Shown in pieces: positions 7,147 to 12,635 of a stretch of DNA of 12,635 nucleotides. The stretch is from positions 1 to 12,635 of the forward strand of contig JAXGZS010000012.1 of NCBI GenBank assembly GCA_040776805.1. Direction: 5' to 3'. The DNA comes from UBA7702 sp040776805. GTDB lineage: Bacteria; Bacillota; Dehalobacteriia; UBA7702. A model generated the notes under the pieces. That model did no database searches and had not been told where the DNA came from. It was given only the letters and a program-made list of their open reading frames with translations. The translations under genes and the position numbers were made by a program. The number at the start of each line of letters is the position of its first letter. The stretch's first letter is position 1.

Positions 7147-7159
7147 TATTGTGTTTTTT
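7119..7159 (+). terminator. terminator-like hairpin before the radical SAM gene
   Basis: AAGAGACACC (7119-7128) pairs with GGCGTCTCTT (7134-7143), with one A/C mismatch. It is followed by TTTTCTATTGTGTTTTTT. It is the right terminus of the palindromic element and would insulate the downstream promoter. Confidence 0.6.
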
Positions 7160-7178
7160 GCTTCTCTTATATTATAAT
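7149..7178 (+). promoter_or_regulatory. probable promoter of the radical SAM gene
   Basis: A consensus TATAAT (7173-7178) lies 18 nt after a weak TTGTGT (7149-7154). Initiation would fall near 7185, leaving a 25-nt leader with the Shine-Dalgarno at 7199-7204. Confidence 0.6.
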
Positions 7179-7209
7179 GGTAGATAGAATAAGAGAACAG
7201 GTGATGGAT

Positions 7210-8844
7210 ATGAAAATCGGATTGGTCGGCATCAACAGCCAATTTGTCCACAGCAATCTTGCCCTCTACTATCTCCGGGAGAATTTGCCCCAGGGTATGA
7301 TGGGGGAGATTAGAGAATTCAATAATAACGAACCGATTCTGGCGATATTTTATGAGCTCGCCGCCGGGAATTACGACGTCATCGCCTTTTCCGTTTATCT
7401 TTGGAATCGGGAGACGGTGCTCAAACTGCTAAGCCTGGTGAAAGAAGCGCTGCCTAGGACGGTATTGATCTTGGGCGGGCCGGAGCCGACCTACGCCCCG
7501 GAGGCTTTTTCTCCTTACGGTTTTGTGGTTCCCGGCGCTTTGGAACCCCTTTGGCAAGAGCTGTTAACTGCCATTGAGAGAGGGGAAGACCCCGGGCGGA
7601 ACAGGGAAACCCTGTCAGAGCCTGCCTTTGCCCAAGATTGGGCATTTCCCTACCGTGAAGAAGATTTACCTGCCCTAAAACATCGTCTTGTTTATTACGA
7701 AACGTCCCGGGGCTGCCCTTACCGCTGCGCTTTCTGTCTCTCCTCGGCGGAAAAACGCAGGGCGTACCTTCCTGTGGAACGGGTCAAAAAAGAGCTCGAC
7801 TTTTTCCTTCACCACGAATTTTCCGTGGTCAAACTTGTCGACCGCACCTTCAATGCTCCCAAAGAGCGGGCCAAAGAAATTCTGCGTTATCTCCTTGAGC
7901 ATTACAGGGCGGGGATCACCTTTCACTTTGAGCTCAAGGGGGAACTCCTGGATCGGGAAACCGTGGACTTGCTGACGGCGGCGCCGAAGGACTATTTCCA
8001 GGTGGAAATCGGCATCCAGTCTTTGAACCAAGAGACTTTAGCGGAAAGCTGCCGTTTTGCCCAATGGGAACAGACAAAAGCCTATTATCAAGAGCTGATC
8101 GCCGGAGAGAATCTGCATACCCATTTTGATTTGATCGCCGCCCTGCCCCATGAGGATCTCGCCTCTTTTGCCCGAGGCTTTAACGAGGTGATGTCCCTTT
8201 ATCCCGATTATTTGCAGTTGGGCTTTTTAAAGCTGCTCCCCGGCACCAAACTGGCTGAGGAAAGGGAGCGCTTCGGTTACATCGCCGAGACCTTTCCCCC
8301 TTATGAAGTGGTGCGCTCCAAAGATATCTCCACGGCGGAACTGCATCGGCTGAAAAAAATCGATCATTTCATGGACACGGTGTATAATAAAGGCGACCTT
8401 CGGCAGACATTGCGCTTTGCTCTGAAAAACAACGGCAACGACAGTTTCGCGCTGTTTTCCGCCTTGGCGGAAAGCGCGGATTACGAAACCACCCTACAGA
8501 CGCTCCTGCCCCAAGAGGCCCAAGTCTGGCGTTCCTTGCTGCGTCTCGATGGTTTTCTTCAGAACCGCGGCGCGGCGGTGACCGCGGCGGAGGAACGGGA
8601 GCTCCATCGTTTTCTCCAGGATAAAACGGCCATAGAAACGGTTTTGCCGCACTATCGGGATATGTCCCCCCGGGAAATCTATAAGCGCGTGCGCCTTTTG
8701 TGGTTTCCGGTCGCTTTTTCTTTTGACGGGAAGGGCTGTCTTGAGGAGGTCACGCCGGGTAAAAGCGGTTTGCTTCTCGATTATCACATGAAAGGGAAGC
8801 AAAAACGGGGGAAATACCGTCCCGATGTGTACCTTTTAAACTGA
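7210..8844 (+). CDS. B12-binding domain radical SAM protein with DUF4080
   Basis: The protein has 544 residues. An N-terminal cobalamin-binding-type Rossmann domain (about 1-140, with ILGGPEPTYAPEAF) lacks a DxHxxG motif, as is common in class B radical SAM enzymes. A radical SAM barrel follows, with CxxxCxxC at C169, C173 and C176 (SRGCPYRCAFC), the 4Fe-4S site that cleaves S-adenosylmethionine. The C-terminal part (about 360-544) matches DUF4080, whose role is unknown. Upstream in-frame starts at 7177 (which overlaps the -10 box), 7201 and 7204 are less likely: AGGTGA at 7199-7204 is best placed for the ATG at 7210, giving MKIGLVGINSQ, the usual family start. Substrate and product are unknown. 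It stands alone between two promoters, and neither neighbour suggests a pathway. No hairpin terminator is visible after it. Confidence 0.9.
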   Translation: MKIGLVGINSQFVHSNLALYYLRENLPQGMMGEIREFNNNEPILAIFYELAAGNYDVIAFSVYLWNRETVLKLLSLVKEALPRTVLILGGPEPTYAPEAFSPYGFVVPGALEPLWQELLTAIERGEDPGRNRETLSEPAFAQDWAFPYREEDLPALKHRLVYYETSRGCPYRCAFCLSSAEKRRAYLPVERVKKELDFFLHHEFSVVKLVDRTFNAPKERAKEILRYLLEHYRAGITFHFELKGELLDRETVDLLTAAPKDYFQVEIGIQSLNQETLAESCRFAQWEQTKAYYQELIAGENLHTHFDLIAALPHEDLASFARGFNEVMSLYPDYLQLGFLKLLPGTKLAEERERFGYIAETFPPYEVVRSKDISTAELHRLKKIDHFMDTVYNKGDLRQTLRFALKNNGNDSFALFSALAESADYETTLQTLLPQEAQVWRSLLRLDGFLQNRGAAVTAAEERELHRFLQDKTAIETVLPHYRDMSPREIYKRVRLLWFPVAFSFDGKGCLEEVTPGKSGLLLDYHMKGKQKRGKYRPDVYLLN

Positions 8845-8890
8845 ATCGGCATAAAGTTTTATATTTTCTTGCAAAAAGCGATGTAGCCAC

Positions 8891-8919
8891 TTGTTATTTG
8901 AGGTGCGGTTTGATAAAAT
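8891..8919 (+). promoter_or_regulatory. vegetative promoter of pduL
   Basis: TTGTTA (8891-8896) and TAAAAT (8914-8919) have a 17-nt spacer. Initiation near 8926 would give a leader of about 42 nt. Confidence 0.65.
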
Positions 8920-8967
8920 GAACATATCAATTATAGATAAAACAGGATTTGGAAGGAGTCTACACAA

Positions 8968-9585
8968 ATGGAAAAAGAAATCAATTTCAAGGAAATCAAC
9001 TTTGACGATAATAAGGATAAGCAAGTGCCAATCGGGATTTCCAATAAGCATGTGCATGTCACCAAAGAAGATTTGGAAGCGCTTTTCGGGGAAGGTTATG
9101 AGCTGACCCCTAAAAAAGATTTAAGCCAGCCGGGACAGTACGCCTGTGAAGAGACCGTCGATGTGGTAGGGCCCAAAGGTACGCTGAAAAAAGTCCGCAT
9201 TTTAGGGCCGACCCGCCCTGAAACCCAGGTGGAACTGGCCCAGACCGACGCTCGTACCATCGGCGTCAACGCGCTGCTGCGGGAATCCGGTAAGTTAGAG
9301 GGGAGCGAAGGTTGTAAATTGGTGGGGCCCAAAGGCGAAGTGGAGTTGAACCAGGGCTGCATCGTTGCGCATCTCCATATTCATTTTCATACCGACGAGG
9401 CCGAAAAAATGGGCGTTAAAGACAAACAAGTGCTGACCGTTCTCGTCCGTGGCCAAAAAGATGTTGTTTTTTGCGACGTGATTGCCAGGGTAGGCGATAA
9501 AATGAAATTGGACTTTCATCTTGATACCGATGAAGCCAATGCCGCTTTGGTGAAAAACGGCGATTACGGAATGATTCTCGGTTAA
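8968..9585 (+). CDS. pduL: PduL-type phosphate acyltransferase
   Basis: PduL interconverts acyl-CoA (propanoyl- or acetyl-CoA) and acyl phosphate, a route to ATP through acetate or propionate kinase. It is unrelated in fold to Pta. The 205-residue protein has two beta-barrel PduL repeats. The zinc-ligand histidines are visible: SNKHVHVT (H28, H30), AHLHIHFH (H137, H139) and DFHLDTDEANAA (H184). The second motif is unusual in carrying additional histidines at 135 and 141. GGAAGGAG (8951-8958) supports the start. The N-terminus of about 18 residues is hydrophilic and charged and does not look like a microcompartment-targeting helix, and no shell or diol-dehydratase genes are nearby. It is therefore probably a free cytosolic phosphotransacetylase. 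It has its own promoter and terminator. Confidence 0.95.
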   Translation: MEKEINFKEINFDDNKDKQVPIGISNKHVHVTKEDLEALFGEGYELTPKKDLSQPGQYACEETVDVVGPKGTLKKVRILGPTRPETQVELAQTDARTIGVNALLRESGKLEGSEGCKLVGPKGEVELNQGCIVAHLHIHFHTDEAEKMGVKDKQVLTVLVRGQKDVVFCDVIARVGDKMKLDFHLDTDEANAALVKNGDYGMILG

Positions 9586-9590
9586 TGATA

Positions 9591-9636
9591 AAAAAAGAAG
9601 CCAAGACTCTGATTCCGTAGAGCCTTGGCTTTTTTC
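9591..9636. terminator. bidirectional terminator between pduL and the DUF378 gene
   Basis: AAGCCAAG (9598-9605) and CTCT (9607-9610) pair with AGAG (9619-9622) and CTTGGCTT (9624-9631), with a single A/C mismatch and an 8-nt loop. TTTTTT follows on the plus strand (9630-9635), and an A-run (9591-9596) provides the T-tract for the minus-strand gene. Confidence 0.9.
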
Positions 9637-9648
9637 ACGTCTTCGTTT

Positions 9649-9870
9649 TCAGTGTTCTCCCACAAGTTCGTGGTCACTGGTGCGATAAAAGAGCATTGTG
9701 ATGCAGTAGAGTCCGGAAATACCAACCAGGGTATAGATGATTCTGCTGGTCATCGAGACCGTGCCGCCAAAAAGCGCGGCGACGAGATCGTATTGAAAAA
9801 GTCCGATCAAACCCCAGTTGATGCCGCCAATAATGAGAATCATGAGAAATATTTTGTTGAGAACATTCAT
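9649..9870 (-). CDS. DUF378 small membrane protein
   Basis: The protein has 73 residues, the typical DUF378 size, and its function is unknown. It begins MNVLNKIFLMILIIGGINWGL, a first membrane helix with the family's GGINWGLIG signature. A second helix (IIYTLVGISGLYCITML) follows, with a short charged C-terminus. The ATG at 9870 is chosen because AAGGAGGT (complement of 9877-9884) sits 6 nt upstream. Longer in-frame extensions run back through the neighbouring divergent gene and are not credible. It converges on pduL and shares its terminator. It diverges from the DUF1294 gene across about 63 bp, where I could not assign well-spaced promoters. Confidence 0.9.
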   Translation of the reverse strand: MNVLNKIFLMILIIGGINWGLIGLFQYDLVAALFGGTVSMTSRIIYTLVGISGLYCITMLFYRTSDHELVGEH

Positions 9871-9933
9871 AATGTGACCTCCTTTTTTGTTATTATGAGG
9901 CAAAACCGGGAAAATATACTTATGGAGGTAAAA

Positions 9934-10209
9934 ATGAGTAAACCGTTGCTGATTTACCTCGTCTTCATGAATTTGTTCACCTTTTACGCGATGTTTGCCG
10001 ATAAGCGCCGCGCCAAACGCGAGGAATGGCGCATACCGGAACACACCCTTTTTTCCCTCGCTTTTCTGGGCGGCGCCTTGGGCGGGCTCCTCGGTATGTA
10101 CGTCCTGCGCCATAAAACGAGGCATCTTTCTTTTAAAATATTGATGCCGTGTTTTCTGGTTTTAAATATTATTGTCGTTTATTGGCTGATCACAGGAGAT
10201 TTATTGTGA
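9934..10209 (+). CDS. DUF1294 membrane protein
   Basis: The 91-residue protein matches the small DUF1294 membrane family, whose role is unknown. Features are an N-terminal helix (LLIYLVFMNLFTFYAMFA), the conserved DKRRAKREEWRIPEHTL loop, a Gly-rich second helix (LGGALGGLLGMYVLRHKT) and a final helix (CFLVLNIIVVYWLI). GGAGGT (9924-9929) places the start at the ATG at 9934; an in-frame ATG at 9922 would overlap that site. The stop overlaps the next start by 4 bp (GTGA, 10206-10209), so it is translationally coupled to the phosphoesterase. Whether they work together is unknown. Confidence 0.9.
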   Translation: MSKPLLIYLVFMNLFTFYAMFADKRRAKREEWRIPEHTLFSLAFLGGALGGLLGMYVLRHKTRHLSFKILMPCFLVLNIIVVYWLITGDLL

Positions 10210-10928
10210 AAATATTTGCCCTCGCGGATCTTCATCTTTCCTTAACCAAACCCTTTGACCGGGAAGATCCCACGACTTATTACGGTGCAAAACCCATGGA
10301 TGTCTTCGGCAATCGCTGGGATCTCCATATAAAGAAAATATATGAACGCTGGCAGGATACGGTGTCCGAAACGGATCTTGTGCTGATCGCCGGGGATATT
10401 TCCTGGGCCCTGACGCTGTCTGCCGCCGTCTTTGACCTCGATTTTGTCAGTTCCCTGAAGGGCAGAAAGATCATGATCCGGGGCAACCATGACTATTGGT
10501 GGCACAGCCTATCAAAGATCAGGGCTTATCTGCCGGAGCAGACCGCCGTCATCCAAAACGACGCGGTGCTTTTTGCCGATTTTGCCGTTTGCGGTACGCG
10601 TCTTTGGACGCTGCCCACAGCGGCTAATTTTGGCGCCAATGATGAAAAGATATACAAAAGAGAGCTCATCAGACAAGAGCTCTCTTTCCAAGCGGCCCAG
10701 GGCCGCCCGGTGATCAATATGAATCATTTTATGCCTGTGGCTGAAAACGGGGAAGACAACGAAGTGACGGCGTTATTTCGTCGCTACCGTGTGTTTATAA
10801 GCGTCTACGGCCATCTCCACGATAAGAGTCATGCCACTGCCTTCCAGGGGTCAAAGGACGGCACGTCCTATTATCTGACCAGCGCCGATTACCTTGATTA
10901 TAGGCCGTTGCTGTTGACGGAGGTCTGA
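10206..10928 (+). CDS. calcineurin-type metallophosphoesterase
   Basis: The 240-residue predicted phosphohydrolase resembles the COG1768 group (a family call from memory). The full dimetal motif set is visible: ADLHL (D8, H10), GDIS (D64), GNHDYWW (N94, H95, D96), NHF (H174) and GHLH (H203, H205). The substrate is unknown. The GTG at 10206 is chosen because AGGAG (10194-10198) is spaced 7 nt from it and the product begins MKIFALADLH, the normal family N-terminus. An upstream in-frame ATG at 10149 lies inside DUF1294 and is unlikely. The segment before H174 reads MNHFMPV, whereas relatives more often have MHYPP, a possible variation in the active-site loop. Its stop abuts the stop of the convergent lipoprotein gene with no gap. 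Confidence 0.92.
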   Translation: MKIFALADLHLSLTKPFDREDPTTYYGAKPMDVFGNRWDLHIKKIYERWQDTVSETDLVLIAGDISWALTLSAAVFDLDFVSSLKGRKIMIRGNHDYWWHSLSKIRAYLPEQTAVIQNDAVLFADFAVCGTRLWTLPTAANFGANDEKIYKRELIRQELSFQAAQGRPVINMNHFMPVAENGEDNEVTALFRRYRVFISVYGHLHDKSHATAFQGSKDGTSYYLTSADYLDYRPLLLTEV

Positions 10929-11777
10929 TCAATAGATGTTGGTAAAGTCGTCGTTGAAGTATTCTTTCAGGTCTTTGATTTTAAAGACAAAGGTGGGGAC
11001 GATATCCATATCGGGACTGATTTCCAAAGCATTATAATAAATGTATAGGTAGTTAGCGTCAATATAGAAGTTGCAATCCTTGGAGATTCCCGTAAAGCCG
11101 CTGTCGCTGTCATAAGTATTGTAAGCGCCTTTGTCCAACTCCGCTTCAATGGCTTTGTTGATGTAGGCGGAAAAACCGCTGTCAAAATCGAACACTTCGC
11201 CCAAGGACAGGTAAGCGGCATTTTTTAAGCTGAATAAGAAACTCCGCTGTCCCGTAAAGGTTTTGTTTTGACCCAACTCTTTTTCGTAGGTTTGAACCAC
11301 ACAGAGATAATCATTTTTATTATAGGTGATTTTAAAACTCATGGTCAGTCTGATGGGCTCACCAGTGCTGCCCGCTTTCGTATCCCCGGCATCGTCGCCG
11401 GTGGCTGTGGAATCATCAGAGTCATCAGAGTCAGTAGAGTCAGTAGAGTCACTGGAATCACCGGTACCGGTACCGGCGCCGTTGGCCGCCGTGTCGGTGA
11501 TCACGCTTTGATTTTTCGTCGTCAGGGCGTTTTCAAATTCGTCGTATTCCGCGGTGACGTAGTTGGAAATCGAGGTGTTGATGATGGTGATGGCTTCCTT
11601 GTTTTCGATGCCGCCGAATACGGGATAGGAAATATCGATATTCTTTTTGCTGTCGCTTTCATTGATATGCTGAATGTTCAGTTTGAGGTCGCCGGTATAA
11701 GTACTGTTGTCTGTGAGCTGACAGGAGGTGAGCAGCAGCAACAGAAAAAGAATCGGCAAGAGTAACAGTCTTTTCAT
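10929..11777 (-). CDS. lipoprotein with DUF4163/DUF3298 (RsiV-like) domain
   Basis: The 282-residue protein has a lipoprotein signal: MKR, a Leu-rich hydrophobic core and the lipobox LTSC with C19, so it is predicted to be anchored to the outer face of the cytoplasmic membrane. Residues about 28-90 resemble DUF4163 and about 140-282 resemble DUF3298 (LSLGEVFDF, NFYIDANYLYIYYN, FVFKIKDL), the module found in RsiV and in peptidoglycan deacetylases such as PdaC. No catalytic deacetylase domain is present. A low-complexity Ser/Asp/Thr/Gly linker (about 92-140) is inserted between the two halves. It is encoded partly by 9-bp tandem repeats and is probably disordered. GGAGT (complement of 11788-11792) lies about 10 nt before the ATG. 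Function is unknown; lysozyme binding as in RsiV is possible but unproven. Confidence 0.85.
   Translation of the reverse strand: MKRLLLLPILFLLLLLTSCQLTDNSTYTGDLKLNIQHINESDSKKNIDISYPVFGGIENKEAITIINTSISNYVTAEYDEFENALTTKNQSVITDTAANGAGTGTGDSSDSTDSTDSDDSDDSTATGDDAGDTKAGSTGEPIRLTMSFKITYNKNDYLCVVQTYEKELGQNKTFTGQRSFLFSLKNAAYLSLGEVFDFDSGFSAYINKAIEAELDKGAYNTYDSDSGFTGISKDCNFYIDANYLYIYYNALEISPDMDIVPTFVFKIKDLKEYFNDDFTNIY
11413..11466 (+). repeat. 9-bp tandem repeat array inside the lipoprotein gene
   Basis: Six consecutive 9-bp units run TCATCAGAG twice, TCAGTAGAG twice, then the degenerate TCACTGGAA and TCACCGGTA. They encode the Ser/Asp/Thr linker on the minus strand. A second short array follows, CCGGTACCGGTACCGG (11461-11476). 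The array is in frame, so unit gain or loss would change linker length without a frameshift. Confidence 0.85.
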
Positions 11778-11794
11778 TTATTTTTCAACTCCGT

Positions 11795-11823
11795 TTGCTA
11801 TTATTCCAATTATATTGTAAAAT
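11795..11823 (+). promoter_or_regulatory. promoter of acpS-nnr
   Basis: TTGCTA (11795-11800), a 17-nt spacer and TAAAAT (11818-11823) are present. Initiation would be near 11830, giving a leader of about 34 nt. It shares 15 bp with the divergent lipoprotein promoter. Confidence 0.6.
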
Positions 11824-11837
11824 ATGAAAGAAGTAAA
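11809..11837 (-). promoter_or_regulatory. promoter of the lipoprotein gene
   Basis: Read on the minus strand, TTTACT (11837-11832), a 17-nt spacer and consensus TATAAT (11814-11809) are present. Initiation would be near 11802, about 25 nt before the ATG. It overlaps the opposing promoter of acpS. Confidence 0.7.
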
Positions 11838-11863
11838 GTCCATTGAGGGGATTTTTGTGATTT

Positions 11864-12226
11864 ATGATCAGAATCGGCACGGATATCATAGAAATTGAAA
11901 GAGTGGCGAAAAACCTTGGCAGCGACGCTTTTTTAAAGCACGTTTACGCACCCAAAGAGCTGGCGCCGCCCTGGCGGGCGGAAAGCATGGCGGCGCGCTT
12001 TTGCGCCAAAGAAGCCCTGATCAAAGTCTTCGGGGAAAGGGTTCCCTTTTATGAAATCGCGATTCTCAACGACGAAAAAGGCCGTCCTTATTACGAACTG
12101 ACAGGAAAAGCCAAGGCGCTTCAAACAGCCCTGGGCATCACCGATATTGATTTGTCTTTGGCACATTGTAAAGAGTATGCCGTGGCCTTCGCCTGCGGCC
12201 AATGTGTTGCTGAAAGGAAGGGTTGA
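11864..12226 (+). CDS. acpS: holo-[acyl-carrier-protein] synthase
   Basis: AcpS moves the 4'-phosphopantetheine arm of CoA onto the serine of apo-ACP, activating fatty-acid synthesis. The 120-residue protein is the normal length for the trimeric AcpS family. Motifs include GTDIIEIERV with the magnesium ligand D7, the VYAPKEL segment, AARFCAKEALIKVFG with the conserved Glu of FxAKEA, and LSLAHCKEYAVA near the C-terminus. The ATG at 11864 is the first usable start after an in-frame TGA at 11858. The Shine-Dalgarno-like GAGGGG (11845-11850) is somewhat far (13 nt), so translation may be modest. It sits one base upstream of nnr, a common Bacillota pairing. It uses CoA, the product of coaE earlier in the window, but the two are separately transcribed. 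Confidence 0.96.
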   Translation: MIRIGTDIIEIERVAKNLGSDAFLKHVYAPKELAPPWRAESMAARFCAKEALIKVFGERVPFYEIAILNDEKGRPYYELTGKAKALQTALGITDIDLSLAHCKEYAVAFACGQCVAERKG

Positions 12227-12227
12227 T

Positions 12228-12635
12228 ATGCGTTTAATCGACGGAGCGGCTTCCAGGGAAATGGATCGGGAGGCCATGGCGGTATACGGACTCGATACGT
12301 TGGTTTTGATGGAAAACGCCGGGCTGCGCAGCGCCGATTTTGCTGCCGAATTGCTGACAGAAGCGGGAAAGCAGGCCAAGGTCGCGGTGATTTGCGGCAA
12401 AGGCAACAACGGCGGCGATGGGCTGGTGCTGGCAAGGCATTTGTTTAACCGCGGCTTTGACGTGGAAGTTTTCTGCCTCGCTCCGGTGGAAGCGCTTTCG
12501 CCGGCGGCCAAAGCCAATTGGCAGATCGTCTCCGCCCTCCCCATCAAGACGACCTTTCTCCATGAAGCCCGGGATCTGACTCTGTTTCGCCTGAAATTGA
12601 TGGCTTCCTCGCTGATCGTCGACGCGATTTTCGGC
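12228..12635 (+). CDS. nnr: NAD(P)H-hydrate epimerase, likely N-terminal part of Nnr (truncated by window)
   Basis: Nnr repairs NAD(P)HX, the hydrated damage form of NAD(P)H. The YjeF_N epimerase domain interconverts R and S forms, and a C-terminal kinase-like domain, if present, dehydrates the S form using ADP or ATP. The visible 136 residues belong to the epimerase: MRLIDGAASREMDREA, the LMENAG motif, GKGNNGGDGLVLARHL (the phosphate/nucleotide-binding loop) and a terminal LIVDAIFG containing the conserved Asp. The reading frame is open to the right edge, so the 3' end is missing and the dehydratase domain cannot be confirmed. AAGGAAGG (12214-12221), inside the end of acpS, precedes the ATG. 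The start lies 1 bp after the acpS stop, indicating one operon. Confidence 0.94.
   Translation, partial: MRLIDGAASREMDREAMAVYGLDTLVLMENAGLRSADFAAELLTEAGKQAKVAVICGKGNNGGDGLVLARHLFNRGFDVEVFCLAPVEALSPAAKANWQIVSALPIKTTFLHEARDLTLFRLKLMASSLIVDAIFG

Noticed and set aside
6939..7187. Open frames on both strands through the palindromic element (82 codons plus; 171 codons minus, 6612-7127)
   Set aside because: Both are built from hairpin arms, lack ribosome binding sites and family similarity, and the minus frame runs antisense to the CotF-like gene.
8968..9030. Microcompartment encapsulation peptide at the PduL N-terminus
   Set aside because: The segment is charged and hydrophilic, without an amphipathic hydrophobic face, and there are no shell genes nearby.
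9887..9920. Promoters for the divergent DUF378 and DUF1294 genes (CATAAT on minus, TATACT on plus)
   Set aside because: Both -10-like boxes lack a properly spaced -35 and would start transcription at or inside the Shine-Dalgarno sequences.

Overview
This 12.6 kb window looks like an ordinary chromosomal stretch of a Bacillota (Firmicutes) bacterium of medium GC. The reasons are the polA-mutM-coaE gene order, strong GGAGG-type ribosome binding sites, vegetative promoters with 17-nt spacers, a CotF-like spore-coat family protein, a DUF4080 B12-binding radical SAM protein, and a PduL-type phosphotransacylase. A member of the Clostridia or Negativicutes fits best, but the class cannot be fixed from this sequence alone. 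No phage, plasmid, transposase, CRISPR or recognisable defence genes are present.

Layout, left to right. Positions 1-189 are a non-coding, AT-rich leader with a 10-bp inverted repeat. A tight operon follows: polA (DNA polymerase I), mutM (formamidopyrimidine-DNA glycosylase) and coaE (dephospho-CoA kinase). A tRNA-Leu(GAG) gene has its own promoter, whose -35 box overlaps the coaE stop codon, and its own terminator. Next is an AT-leaning, cysteine-rich orphan gene of the DUF5714 type with its own terminator. Then come msrAB (fused methionine sulfoxide reductases A and B) behind a near-consensus promoter, and a CotF-like ferritin-fold protein. A roughly 207-bp palindrome-rich element with imperfect 39-bp inverted ends separates it from a B12-binding radical SAM/DUF4080 gene. 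pduL follows with its own promoter and shares a bidirectional terminator with a small DUF378 membrane protein on the minus strand. A DUF1294 membrane protein overlaps a metallophosphoesterase by 4 bp. The phosphoesterase converges, with no gap, on a minus-strand lipoprotein of the DUF4163/DUF3298 (RsiV-like) type. That lipoprotein diverges from acpS (holo-ACP synthase) through overlapping promoters. acpS is followed by nnr (NAD(P)HX epimerase), which runs off the right edge.

Several genes share a repair and cofactor-maintenance theme: PolI with MutM in base-excision repair, MsrAB in protein repair, Nnr in NAD(P)HX repair, CoaE making CoA, and AcpS and PduL using it. Most units have separate promoters and terminators, so this is probably coincidence of housekeeping genes and not one system. 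The parts least explained by known families are the palindromic element at 6940-7146, the DUF5714 orphan beside the tRNA, the repeat-containing lipoprotein, and the overlapping divergent promoters at 11795-11837.
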